Of a stretch of 64,000 bases of DNA, positions 22,980 through 33,575 are shown piece by piece. Made by a program: the position numbers and the translations under genes. The stretch's first letter is position 1. The number at the start of each line of letters is the position of its first letter. Location: positions 99,062,015 to 99,126,014 of the forward strand of contig NC_057823.1 of NCBI RefSeq assembly GCF_910594005.1, read 5' to 3'. Source of the stretch: Cervus elaphus (lineage: Eukaryota; Chordata; Mammalia; Artiodactyla; Cervidae). The notes below the pieces were generated by a model. It ran no database searches. It was not told the DNA's origin and saw nothing but the letters and a program-made list of their open reading frames with translations.

Positions 22980-23965
22980 AGCTATGATTTAGGACCAACT
23001 TAAATGTCACTGTCCCAAAGAGGTCTCCCATTTTTACTTGTAATTCAGTCCAGTTATTCCTTATTATCATGCTTGTTTATTGCATTTGCTTAATCCCACT
23101 CAACATTCAAAAAACGAAGACCATGGCAACCAGTCCCATCACTTCATGGCAAATAGATGGGGAAACAGTGACAGACTTTATTTTGGGGGGCTCCAAAATC
23201 ATTGCAGATGGAGACTACAGCCATGAAATTAAAAGACGCTGCTCCTTGGAGGAAAAGTTATGACCAACCTAGACAGCATATTAAAAAGCAGAGACATTAC
23301 TTTGCCAACAAAGGTCCATCTAGTCAAAACTATGGTTTTTCCAGTAGTCATGAATGGGTGTGAGAGTTGGACTATAAAGAAAGCTGAGTGTCGAAGAGAT
23401 GATGCTTTTGAACTATGGTGTTGGAGAAGACTCTTGAGAGTCCCTTGGACTGTAAGGAGATCCAACCAGTCCATCCTAAAGGAAATCAGTCCTGAATATT
23501 CATTGGAAAGACTGATGCTGAAGCTGAAGCTCCAATACTTTGGCCACCTTATGCGAAGAACTGACTCACTGGCAAAGATCCTGATGCTGGGAAAGCTTGA
23601 AGGCGGGAGGAGAAGGGCAGGACAGAGAATGAGATGGTTGGATGATATCACTGACTCGATGGACATGAGTTAGAGTAAACTCCGGGAGTTGGTGATAGAC
23701 AGGGAGGCCTGGCGTGCTGCAGCCCATGGGGCCTCAAAGAGTGGGACACGACTGAGCAACTGAACTGAACTGAACTGAATCCCACTCTAAAATTAGCTTA
23801 TGTTTATTTATTTAATTGATGTTTCCTTCCCTCTCACCACCAACACAGAAATGAATACTGCATGTGGGCGAGTTTTTGCCTAGTTCGTTTGTATTCAACT
23901 CCAGGCATGATGTCTAACACACAGAATAGGGTTAATAAATAACCATGAAATAAATGAACACATTT
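22980..23965 (+). mobile_element. L2 LINE 3' end, split by a BovB
   Basis: Left part ACTTAAATGTCACTGTCCCA, GCTTGTTTATTGCATTTGC; right part TTGTATTCAACTCCAGGCAT, GATGTCTAACACACAGAATA, GGTTAATAAATAACCATGAA. This is the order of the L2 3' end (AAATGTCACCTCCTC ... CTGTTTATTTC ... CTAGCACATAGTAGGTGCTCAATAAAT). The two halves join when the BovB and one target-site copy are ignored. Confidence 0.75.
23102..23777 (+). mobile_element. BovB LINE, 3' ~680 bp, with target-site duplication
   Basis: Starts at AACATTCAAAAAACGAAGAC and ends in an ACTGA pentamer tail. Perfect 10-bp direct repeats AATCCCACTC at 23092-23101 and 23778-23787 bracket it. It lies within an L2, giving relative ages. Confidence 0.97.
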
Positions 23966-25735
23966 CCAGGAATAAGAAACACTGAAGTGAAAACTTGTTT
24001 CCTAAAGGACACTCCACCGGCTAAGCAAATTAGATTCTTAGAGAGAATTAAATATTTAATATGTTGCTTAAAAGTGTTCCTCAATTTTCTGAAGGAAAAC
24101 AGTTTTATATTTTTAGAAGTGCATTTCTTGTGAATTATTTGTGTAAACAGTATCCTTTGTAATCATATCTACTTGTACTCATAGGTCCAGGCATTTTAAA
24201 ACATCAGGCAAAATCTTGCCTATTATCCACACAGAAGAAACAACAATTCCAGGGGGATTACCGGAGGAAGAATTCTCCCTCCCTCAAAACACAAGTGCGT
24301 GTATATGTGTGAGTGTGCACACACACACACACACACACACACCATGGTCTTCCTTTTGCATTCTGAAACATGCCATCAATGGATAGGTTAAGATTACTTT
24401 GCTACTTATGATGGAATTCCACATCCCTTTAGAATTAAAAATGTTATTATGTGTCCCATCATGTCCAAATTCCTAAGTTCTTTGAATTATCTCTGTCAAC
24501 TGGCACCTTTTGCTACATATATTCAGAACTACCAATAATTTGCTTTCATTTAACATATAGCTATAATAAGGGCTCTCTTTCTGTGTTTGCTTCTGTTTAT
24601 GCTTACCAATCTCTGTAAATATAATGCAAAGAAACAGTAATCACTTTTGAATAATGGAAGTTAGTGAAATTACAGATGTAAATATGTGCATTTTATTTTT
24701 ATAAGAATTTATAGATGCAGGGATTTTATAAGCTATCATAATCAGAAATCACTAAGTTATTTTTGAAAAAGACAATTCTCACAGGAAGTCAAAACATTCT
24801 CATGGAGAAAGCATGCAGTTTCTTAGCAAAGATCGTGAATGTCGTATTTGCAGCTTCCTAAGTGACCACCCAGTCACATAAGTTATTTCAAGACCACCAT
24901 CCTGACTTTTACAGCCAAATAAACTCTGAGCACTGATGCTCTCTTTCATGTCAGTGCCATCCGTTTATGATTTCTTCATCCCAGAGTAGAAGAGCTTTCT
25001 AATTTGCCCATGAATTTAAGCATCTTTTATTTAACCATCTTTTAATACTGTTTATTAGAAGTAAACAAAGTTAGCAAGAATGAAGAATCTTTGCTTCCTT
25101 CTGCAATCTGCTTCAAACAGATGTATGGTACTTTCATTTCTTAAAAGAGTATCAATGGTATTTTCTTATTTTTACTTTAAATTATGTGTTAATGTGATTA
25201 TAATTATTTTAAATATGACATTATTAAAGAGTTTATAACTTCCACTGAAAATATTTCACAAACTAAATATGTATTTAATTCATCTTCCTTTATAGATATG
25301 AGTTTTTATTAACTAGCATTTGTACCAGTAGGAAACATATAAATAAATTTGAATTTCTCCTGTGAGTACCTGTGAAACATTGTAAAATTTAGGTAGCAAA
25401 GTTTATGTTTCTATTTTTAGCAAAGTAAAAGTTACCAGTAGAATCTCTCATATTTATCAGAAAACTGATTTGTGTACTTTAGAAATCATTTCTTTCTTGA
25501 ATATAGCCAACATGATGATTTCACATTTAATATTTAAATAGTGATATAACTATTTTTGACATATATTATATAAATATAAATTTTTCTTATATTTCTTCTT
25601 TTGTAGTATCACAAAAAATTCACAGAGTTATTTATTCATTGTTTTACCTTCAAATGCAGTCACTTGTTACGTGTTAATCGGCCAGTGAAACCCTTTCAAG
25701 CTGATTTTATGTCCTTTTGACAATTTTCCCATTTG
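23966..25735. other. Non-coding, AT-rich, no transposon recognised
   Basis: One of the longer repeat-poor stretches. It holds the CA microsatellite listed separately and otherwise only short AT-rich tracts. Confidence 0.4.
24317..24342 (+). repeat. (CA)n microsatellite
   Basis: About 13 uninterrupted CA units, preceded by an imperfect GTGTATATGTGTGAGTGTG tract. Likely polymorphic. Confidence 0.9.
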
Positions 25736-25737
25736 GT

Positions 25738-25857
25738 GAAGTGAAGTCGCTCAGTCGTGTCCGACTCTTTGCGACCCCATGGACTGTAGCCTACCAGGAT
25801 CCTCAGTCCATGGGATTTTCCAGGCAAGAATACTGGAGTGGGTTGCCATTTCACTTT
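25738..25857 (-). mobile_element. Bov-A SINE monomer fragment, minus orientation
   Basis: AAGTCGCTCAGTCGTGTCCG to GAGTGGGTTGCCATTTC, with the tRNA-like head absent. The repeat TTTCCCA lies on both sides (25725-25731 and 25855-25861), possibly a target-site duplication. Confidence 0.93.
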
Positions 25858-25861
25858 CCCA

Positions 25862-26470
25862 CTAGGTTTTCTTCTTTTCTTGCACAACAAAAGTCCTAGG
25901 CTCACATTTTGTTTTCTCACGTTTGATCTTGAAATGTGTCCAGGAGCCCCGGTTTCTTTTAGCAGGGCATATGGAAACCAAGACCCGAGTTTCTGAGTTT
26001 TAGAGGTACTTATCGCTACTATAGTGTCTTGATCTTTCAGTGACCTAAGAATCATACGTTCATGTTTGCAAGTTTAAAATTTAACATGGCTGAATTCTTA
26101 ATTTTGTTGTTTCTATAATTTTGCTTCTTTTCTCTTGCATGTAAAATCTCAGTCACTAACATTAGTAACATTTCATTTGCTCAAGCCTTTCAATTTGAAT
26201 GTAATTATTTCAAAATGACAATACCAATACATATTTTTTTAACTAACCAATATTTTTACTGACAATACATCAGCTAAGAGAAGTTTAAGATTTCTTTGCA
26301 AATTTTAACCTAAAAGAATATTTAAATGGTCTGAGTTTTGCTCAGAAACTACATTTTCCCCCCCTGTGGCAGTAATATGATACACAGCTGAGTTTCACTC
26401 AACTCACTCCAACTTCTCTCTCCCTACTTCCCACATCAGTGTTTCTTCTTCAGTCCCACATTGTCAGTAT
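25862..26470. other. Non-coding, nothing recognised
   Basis: AT-rich unique-looking DNA between two SINEs. Confidence 0.4.
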
Positions 26471-26482
26471 CTAGCCTGGGTA

Positions 26483-26784
26483 ATTTTTTTTTTTTTTTTT
26501 AAGAATCTAGGGTTTTTATTGATTTACTTTTGGCTGTGCTTGGTCTTTACTGCTGTGAGGGCTTATCTCTGGCTGAGGCGAGCAAGGGTTACTCTCTAGT
26601 TGGGTGGGCTTCTCACTGCAGTGACTTCGCTTGCTCCACACCAGTCTCTGGAGCACAAGATCAGCAGTTGCCGTGCATCGGTTTAGTTGCTCCGTGGAAT
26701 GTAGGGATCTTCGCAGATCAGGGATCGAACCCATGCCTCCTGAACCGACAGGCAGATTTTTTACCCTGAGCCACCAAGGAAGCC
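26483..26784 (-). mobile_element. CHR-type (cetartiodactyl) SINE, minus orientation, with target-site duplication
   Basis: Poly(T) at 26485-26501, then TTTTGGCTGTGCTTGG, TAGTTGCTCCGTGGAATGTA, GATCGAACCCATGCCTCCTG and GCCACCAAGGAAGCCC. This is the reverse complement of a tRNA-Glu-headed CHR-2-like SINE. Direct repeats CTAGCCTGGGTA (26471-26482) and CTAGCTTGGGTA (26785-26796) differ at one base. Confidence 0.9.
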
Positions 26785-26796
26785 CTAGCTTGGGTA

Positions 26797-27554
26797 TCTT
26801 GATTATTTGTTTTTTTCCTCTCCTTATATGACACGGGTGAGGGTTGTTGAGGGGATAATGTAACCATCCATGTTAATTTCAATGTATGCTTTTGTTTGAC
26901 CTGAATTGAACCCTTACTCACTTTTTCTAATTATTTATATTCATCTATGGCTATCATGATTTCTAATATTTCCTCCTAAAACTCTCCCGCTTTATGGCTT
27001 CAGTGAACTTCGTATCTACAAGAATCACCTTGTTTTGTTTTATCCAGATAAAGCCAACAGTGTGATTAATATTTAGAATCTCTACCTTCAAGAATCTGAA
27101 ATTCTTCTTTGTGAGATAATCATCCTTCTTAAATGTTTAGATTTAAATGGGATCTCTCAGCTTAAAGTCAAAGCTACACGGCTAGTTGGAATTTCCTATA
27201 TCAGCCAACAAGTCAGTTGATAAATGAGCTGAATCAATATGTGCATTGCCTCCAAAACCCTGAAGAAAACCATCAAACACTGATGTCCTTTCTTAGTAAC
27301 CGGAAGGACACCCTGTAATGATTTGCTTTATACTTTAGAAGGTATACAGTGGTATTCCCCAGGCCACTGACTAAAATTTTAAACAATAGCAAGTTCCTGA
27401 ATTTTTATATTTCTATGTGTCTTTCTAAGGCATGAAGGATATTTATTACTTTTTGCTTCTCATTTCTGATTAATATGAGGTGATTAATATAGAGGGCTAT
27501 AGGTTACATTCTGTGCAACAGCCAGATAATTGAGCTTCCTTCGGACTGTACTGT
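26797..27554. other. Non-coding, nothing recognised
   Basis: AT-rich unique-looking DNA. Confidence 0.4.
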
Positions 27555-27730
27555 GGGCTTCCCAGGTGCCGCTAGTGGTAAAGAATCCAGCTGCCATTGC
27601 AGGAGACACAAGAGATGTGGTTTGACCCCTGGGTCAAGAAGATCCCCTGGAGTAGGAAATGGCAACCCACTCCAGTATTCTTGCCTGGAAAAAAATCCAT
27701 GGACAGAGGGAGCCTGGCAGGCTACAGTAT
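27555..27730 (+). mobile_element. Bov-tA SINE, 3'-truncated
   Basis: GGGCTTCCCAGGTGCCGCTA to GAGCCTGGCAGGCTACAGTA. The last ~35 bp of a full element (GGGGTCGCAAAGAGTCGGAC part) are missing. Loss of the 3' end is unusual for a retroposed SINE and points to a later deletion. Confidence 0.95.
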
Positions 27731-28599
27731 TACTTTAGCAAGATAGTAAAACTAAGTATCTTAGAGTGGTTTTTCCTTGAAACTGATTCTAAGATAGAGA
27801 TTGGAGTTTATTTGGGAATTTCAGAAACCATTGGTAGGGATTGAGGATGCAGTTCAAAGAAGTAAAAGCAGCTAAGATCCGTGTTAAAGTCAGGCTATTT
27901 GAGCTTAGTCTCACAGGAAAACTGAGGAATAAACCGAAACAGAGGAGTGGTTTCCACAAGAATTCTCATTTACTCATCAGTTTCCCAGTCACACTCAGGT
28001 GCATCCTGAGTGTGAGAAAGGATGTGCTACAACATTCATCAGGACACCTCAATGTTCTTACTTAACGTTATCTAAGAAGAAAAGCGGCTTCACACTGCAA
28101 TTTCTTTACCATACCAGTAAGCTATTTACCAGTGCATACTTTTGAATAGATAAATAAGACAAAACTTCTTTCCATAGAATTGTTTATTTGTTTTATGGCA
28201 AAAGTCATGATAAATTTACTTTCAGAATGTTTTATATTGTGTTGACAAAATATGATTTTTGATTAAATCCATGCGACATGGATTTAATCTTTGATTTTCA
28301 TTTACAGATACTTTATATTTGTATACTCTGTGTGGGTTTGTAGTCACTTAATATCTGTGTTAAAAGTCATAAAATATGTGTGTCTGTGTATTATGTGTAC
28401 TTTTAAAATATAAGGTCCCTTACTTTGTAATATATCCTTTCTTTTAAGATAATTCTCTCACTATTCATAAAACATGGCAGGTCACCCAAATTGGATTACG
28501 TGGGATAAAAGGCTCAATGCATAACACTGAGCAGATTTGCAGCAATTTTACCACATTTGGCAGTACAGTTTAATGAAAGAGCTTTTTAAGCCACTCACA
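27731..28599. other. Non-coding, nothing recognised
   Basis: AT-rich. The 12-bp inverted pair ATTAAATCCATG / CATGGATTTAAT near 28264-28290 forms a short AT-rich hairpin. Confidence 0.4.
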
Positions 28600-28735
28600 T
28601 ATTGTTTTAAATCCCAGTGACATTACTCCAACTCTGCACCTTCGTTTATTAAGCTGCAAAATTGAAAAGCTTTTGTCTACACATCTAGGTTGTTGTAGGA
28701 TGGAATGAGATTATGTATACTTTTATATTTAAATA
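28600..28735 (+). mobile_element. MIR SINE, degraded
   Basis: AAATCCCAGTGACATTACTC, TAGGTTGTTGTAGGATGGAA and TGAGATTATGTATACTTTTA follow MIR order (AATCCCAGCTCTGCCACTT ... AGGGTTGTTGTGAGGATTAA). Confidence 0.55.
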
Positions 28736-29084
28736 AATCTTTACTTACCTTCATCTCCTTTTAGCACGCACTCTTGAAGCTATTCCTTTTTCTTTTCCTT
28801 CACTGAGTGAGCAAATTCTGAATGAATGAACACAAGAACTTCAAAGGATTTAGCAGGAGAAGTCCCAGAAGTAGTCTCTCTAAAATTAAAAAAAGAAAAA
28901 TTCAGGATACTATGAGGGATAATAACATGAAAATATAAACCATATCTTAAATATAAATCTTGACCAGTGTGTTATAGAGGGCTCTCCAAGGAAGTGACTT
29001 TTCTCTAGAACCAAACAGATATAAACATTTGGCATAAGAAGGCAGATTTGATTTTGGAAGGAAAGTAGTGAGCAGTCCTGAAGA
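28736..29084. other. Non-coding, nothing recognised
   Basis: Short spacer before the CHR-like fragment; no element identified. Confidence 0.35.
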
Positions 29085-29170
29085 GAGATCTTAGTCCCCT
29101 ACCCAGGAGCTAAACCTGGGCAACCTGGATGGAAACCAAGAGTCCTGGACACTAGACCACCAGGGCCGAG
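29085..29170 (-). mobile_element. CHR-like SINE head, minus orientation
   Basis: On the minus strand it reads CCCTGGTGGTCTAGTGTCCA and later CCCAGGTTTAGCTCCTGGGT, matching the A-box and B-box regions of tRNA-Glu as found in CHR SINE heads. Too diverged to be a functional tRNA gene. Confidence 0.6.
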
Positions 29171-29483
29171 AGGCTAGAAGCAGAGTGGCCCCGACGCTTG
29201 TCCCTGTTTGAAAGCAAGGATGTTTCACGGAGGCAAAAACTGTAAAAACAGGTAGAAAGTTTATTATTAGAGACACAGTACCATGTATGGGAGTGCACAC
29301 AGGAAAAGAGTGTGTTTATCAAAATCAGAAGCAGGGTAGAAATACACACCCAGAGAAAAAGGGTGTGGGCATCCTCTCTAATGAAGAGGCATGAAGTCAG
29401 TCAGAAGCAAGGTAGAGATACACATCTGGAGAGGAGTGTGGTTGTCCCGAATGAGGAGGAGCACAGTATGTCAGAAACTAGGC

Positions 29484-30718
29484 ATGGTGGGCCGAAGATC
29501 TAAACAGATATTCTTCCGAAGAAGTCATGCAGATGGCTAATAAATACATGAAAAGATGCTGAGCACTGCTTATTATTAGAGAAATGTGAATCAAAGCTGC
29601 AATGAAATATCATCTCACACCAGTCAGAATGGACGTCATCCAAAAATCTACAAACAATAAGTGCTGGATAGAGTGTGGAGGAAAGGGAATGCTTTTGCAC
29701 TGTTGGTGGGAATGCACACTGATATAGCCACTATGGAGAACATAGTGTGGAGATTACTTAAAAAAAACTAGAAATAAAAGTACCATATGACCCAGCAATC
29801 CCACTACTGAGCATGTAGCCTGAGGAAATCGTAACTGATAAAGGCACGTGTACCCCAACATTGACTGCAAGCAGCACCCCACTCCAGTACTCTTGCCTGG
29901 AAAATCCCATGGATGGAGGAGCCTGGTGGGCTGCAGTCCATGTGGTCGCAAAGAGTTGAACACAAATGAGCAACTTCCCTTTCACTTTTCACTTCCACAC
30001 ATTGGAGAAGGAAATGGCAGCCCACTCCAGTGTTCCTGCCTGGAGAATCCCAGGGACGTCGGAGCCTGGTGGGCTGCCGTCTATGGGGTCGCACAGAGTC
30101 GGACATGACTGAAGTGACTTAGCAGCAGCAGGAGGCGGAAGCAACCTAGATGTCCATCGACAGATGAATGGATAAGGAAGTTGTGGTCCATACACACAGT
30201 GGAATATTAGTCAGACATAAAAATGAATGCATTTGAGTCCGTTCTAATGAGGTGGATGAACCTAGAGCCTATCATACAGAGCAAAGTCAGGCGGAAGACA
30301 TATATCGTATATTAACACACATTTCTGGAATCTAGAAAAACAGTACTGACAGTCTTACACACGGGGCAGCAAAGGAGACGTTGGACATAAAGAACAGACG
30401 TTTGGACACAGTGGGGGAAGGAGAGGGTGGGATGATTTTAGAGAACAGCTTTGAAATATACACTTACCATATGTAAAATAGATAGCCAGTGGGAGTTTGC
30501 TGAATGATGCAGCAAAATCAAAGCCAGGGTTCTCTGACAACCTAGAGGGGTGGAAGTGGAAGGGAGGTGGGGGGGGGTGGTATAAGAGGGAGGGAACATA
30601 TGTATACCTATGGCTGTTTCACATTGATGTATGACAAAACCCATCACACTATGGTAAAGTAATCATCCTAAAATTAAAAATAAAATATAAAAAATAATAA
30701 TGAAGTTAAAAAAAAAAT
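29484..30718 (+). mobile_element. L1 LINE 3' end with target-site duplication
   Basis: Contains the late ORF2/3' UTR phrases ATGAAAAGATGCTGAGCACT, CATCTCACACCAGTCAGAAT, ACCTAGATGTCCATCGACAG and GTGGAATATTAGTCAGACAT, and an A-rich tail at 30670-30718. 5'-truncated. An exact 11-bp repeat AGAAACTAGGC at 29473-29483 and 30719-30729 marks the insertion. The coding part is broken by stops and by a nested Bov-A2. Confidence 0.92.
29871..30131 (+). mobile_element. Bov-A2 SINE nested in the L1
   Basis: Two Bov-A monomers (from CACCCCACTCCAGTACTCTT and from TTGGAGAAGGAAATGGCAGC) joined by the TTCACTTTTCACTT linker, ending GACTTAGCAGCAGCAGG. L1 sequence stops near 29868 (CATTGACTGCA) and resumes at GGAAGCAACCTAGATGTCC. 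Around 30 bp of the expected L1 sequence is absent at the junction. Confidence 0.95.
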
Positions 30719-31259
30719 AGAAACTAGGCGGAGACACACACCTTGAGAGGAGTGCTGGCATCCAGAACAAGAAGGAACACAGTAAGGAGGCGATATAAAC
30801 CACTTATGTAGGTGATGTGAATCACCTCTGGGACTTTTTTCGCCTTTAACCAATTATCTTGTTTCTTTCTTCACACCTGACTGCTCCATGGACCCTCCCC
30901 AGGATGTGCACACAACATTTTTCTAAGGTGCATCCCACCATACAGGCCTTTGGGTGCATGTCCACACTTATTATAGAGTGGGGGTCCCCTCCGTCTTCAA
31001 CCCCCAAGAAGCCTTCCTGCGTATGTGCAGACAGAGAAGTCTTCCTTGATGTCAGGAGGGGGCATCTTATCTCTTTGCTTTAGCAGAGCTCAGCTTTTAC
31101 CACTAGCTTTGTCCTTGGAGTGTATGGGTGAGAACAAAGCTTGGATTTTATTCCACTTGACAAATGCCAGGTGTCCAGCCAGGGGTCTAACTATTTCCTA
31201 ACTCATTTTAAAGAGAACTCCAGGAAGATTTAGTTATATGAGCAATACTCTAAGATGTA

Positions 31260-31709
31260 TCAGTTCAGTTCAGTTCAGTAGCTCAATCGTGTCCAACTCT
31301 TTGCGACCCCATGGGCCACAGCATGCCAGGCCTCCCTGTCCATCACCAACTATGAGAGTTTACCCAAACTCATGTCCATTGAGTCGGTGATGCCATCCAA
31401 CCATCTCATACTCTGTCATCCCCTTCTCCTCCCACCTTCAATCTTTCCCAGCATCAGGGTCTTTTCAAAATGAGTCAGTTTTTCGCATCAGGTGGCCAAA
31501 GTATTGGAGTTTCAGCTTCAGCATCAGTCCTTCCAGTGAACACCCATAATTGATCTCCTTTAGAATGGACTCGTTGGATCTCCTTGCAGTCCAAGGGACT
31601 CTCAGGAGTCTTCTCCAACACCACAGTTCAAAAGCATCAATTCCTCGGTGCTCAGCTTTCTTTATAAGTCCAACTCTACATCCATACAAGACTACTGGAA
31701 AAGCCACAT
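31260..31709 (-). mobile_element. BovB LINE 3' end, minus orientation
   Basis: Starts with the complement of the pentamer tail (TCAGTTCAGTTCAGTTCAG) and runs to ACTACTGGAAAAGCCACAT. Low divergence. Its C-terminal coding frame stays open for 80 codons before breaking. Confidence 0.96.
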
Positions 31710-33300
31710 CTCAGTAAAGTTGTTTTAAAAATAAATAGTAGTTTATTATGGATTAGTATAAAAGACAAGGAAAAGGACATTTTAAAGAATAAAGCCCTGA
31801 CCTCTGACCAGAAGAACCTGAAGGAATTCAAATGCTGTCAAATAAGATGCAAAGAAGCATATGTTTTGTGGGGAGAGATCATATAGTCTTCAATGTTAAA
31901 AGGAAAAGGAGAGTGAGAAATGAGTGGAAAGCAAATGCTTCTAATAAAGCAAAACCTAAGAACAAAAAAAGTGTTCATTAGATATGCCAATGCTGAGATG
32001 AGCTGTGCAGGAACAGTTTTAGTATAAAGATAAGGAAAGACAGTTTTATAGTGAATAACAGATCAGTAGGCAAAGCCAGTACTGTTTGAGGACTTCATTT
32101 TGAGTGTCAGGATTGTCTATGTTACTGGCAAAATAACCACAGATTTCCCCATCAAACCCTTCTAGAGTGGGCCTAGTGCATGGACATCAGGCATAGCCAT
32201 CAGGCTTGCTTTGTGCAATGAGATGTGAGCGGAAGGGAAGCACCCTATTTTCAGGCAGAACAATTAGGAGGCATGTGACGGTTCATCCATGGCTCCTCTG
32301 CCCTCCCTCCACATGCATAGACTAAGGCTGTTCCATCAGCCTGGGTCCCTGAGGGAAAGAGGAACAGCCCGAGATGAACATATGACATGGGACTTCAGGA
32401 TAACCTAGGGAAGGATAATCTAAAAGAACACTCTTGGTTTCCTATCTTAATTTAAATCTGATGCTGTGTAATTAGAGCGAAGCCATGTACTAAAGGGAAA
32501 AATCAATGTGAAACAGGAGACAAAAATGAAATCTGTGAAATATGTAGCGTGGTATTTCAAATGTATAACAGGCTTAAATGAGGTTCTAGTATGAATATGT
32601 TAAATAGGATTCTATAAGATACATATAGTATGTGTACATATATAATTATAATAGATAATAATTATATGAATTTGATAATACATAATGATGCAACATAATT
32701 TATTTTTAAATGGCTCTGTGAAAAGCATACCATGAATAGATTCACCTGTTTTTTCTAACATGCTCTGACTATCTCATTTTTCTATTACTGTTTTTAGTCC
32801 CCAGGAATTAACAATGAGGCTGTTAACAATCAACAATGACAGATGCAACTCAATAGACAAACGAAAATTCATTTAGAGTGTGCACGTTGGAGAACATCTC
32901 AAGTAAAAGGGAGGGAGAAGGGCACTCTTAGCTTGAATTGAGTAGGGTCTGCCAGAGTTCACTTACTTTCCACTTAAGATCGGATGAGTGGTGGAGGTGG
33001 AAACTGCTCTTGTGGGAGATGGTCTCCTTGCCTCTTGTCTAATGAACTATTCTTATTGGCGTGGGGCGGGGCTGCTCTGTAGATCGCAGAATTACCTCGA
33101 GGACCAGACCATCTCTGCTTTCTCTCCCTCTCTCTTTTTTTTTCTAAATCACCATTTGCCCTCTAACCAAGTTCTCATCCCTGGAGAAACCAGTCCCTGG
33201 TGACACACCCCAGCAGTAAAGCACACGATTTTCATTTTCAATTTGAATTCTTCCGTGTCAAAACAAAAAGATTGATGAGGCTGTTAACAATTAACAATGA
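31710..33300. other. Non-coding, no transposon recognised
   Basis: AT-rich, with a spaced 26-bp direct repeat at 32814-32839 and 33275-33300. The open frame at 32988-33203 has no recognised domain. Confidence 0.4.
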
Positions 33301-33306
33301 GACTCA

Positions 33307-33502
33307 ATGTGAAAGCGTCAGTCACTCCCGACTCTTTGTGACCCCATGGACTGTAGCCTGCCAGGTTCCTCTGTCCTTGGGATTCTCCAGACAAGAATAC
33401 TGGAGTGGGTTGCCATTTCCAACTCCAGGGGATCTTCCCAACCCAGGGATTAAACCTATGTCTCCTGCATTGCAGGCAGATATTACCATCTAAGCCACCA
33501 GG
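33307..33502 (-). mobile_element. Bov-tA SINE, minus orientation
   Basis: GTCAGTCACTCCCGACTCTT to TCTAAGCCACCAGG. Short direct repeat GACTCA at 33301-33306 and 33503-33508 is compatible with a target-site duplication. Confidence 0.96.
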
Positions 33503-33575
33503 GACTCAGAAAAGACTTAGAACATTGTCAAATTTTGCATATTACATAACTTGATTATATGTAAATTCAAGGATG

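Larger units (their letters stand above)
29172..31250 (-). mobile_element. LTR-like endogenous repeat, split by an L1 (family unassigned)
   Basis: Two blocks (29172-29483 and 30730-~31250) flank an L1. They share a degenerate ~75-90 bp unit of the form CAGAAGCAGGGTAGAAATAC ... GTGTGGGCATCC ... TAATGAAGAGG, seen three times (from about 29328, 29399 and 30719). The minus strand carries AATAATAAA near 29262, which could be an LTR polyadenylation signal. Composition and unit structure suggest a ruminant endogenous retroviral LTR read in antisense. No retroviral coding sequence was seen, and the class is a guess. Confidence 0.45.

Noticed and set aside
27841..28065. 74-codon frame starting MRMQFKEVKAAK
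   Set aside because: No splice, promoter or homology support; ends within unremarkable AT-rich DNA.
29085..29170. Possible tRNA-Glu gene
   Set aside because: A- and B-box-like sequences are present but diverged, with no intact cloverleaf; best explained as a CHR SINE head.
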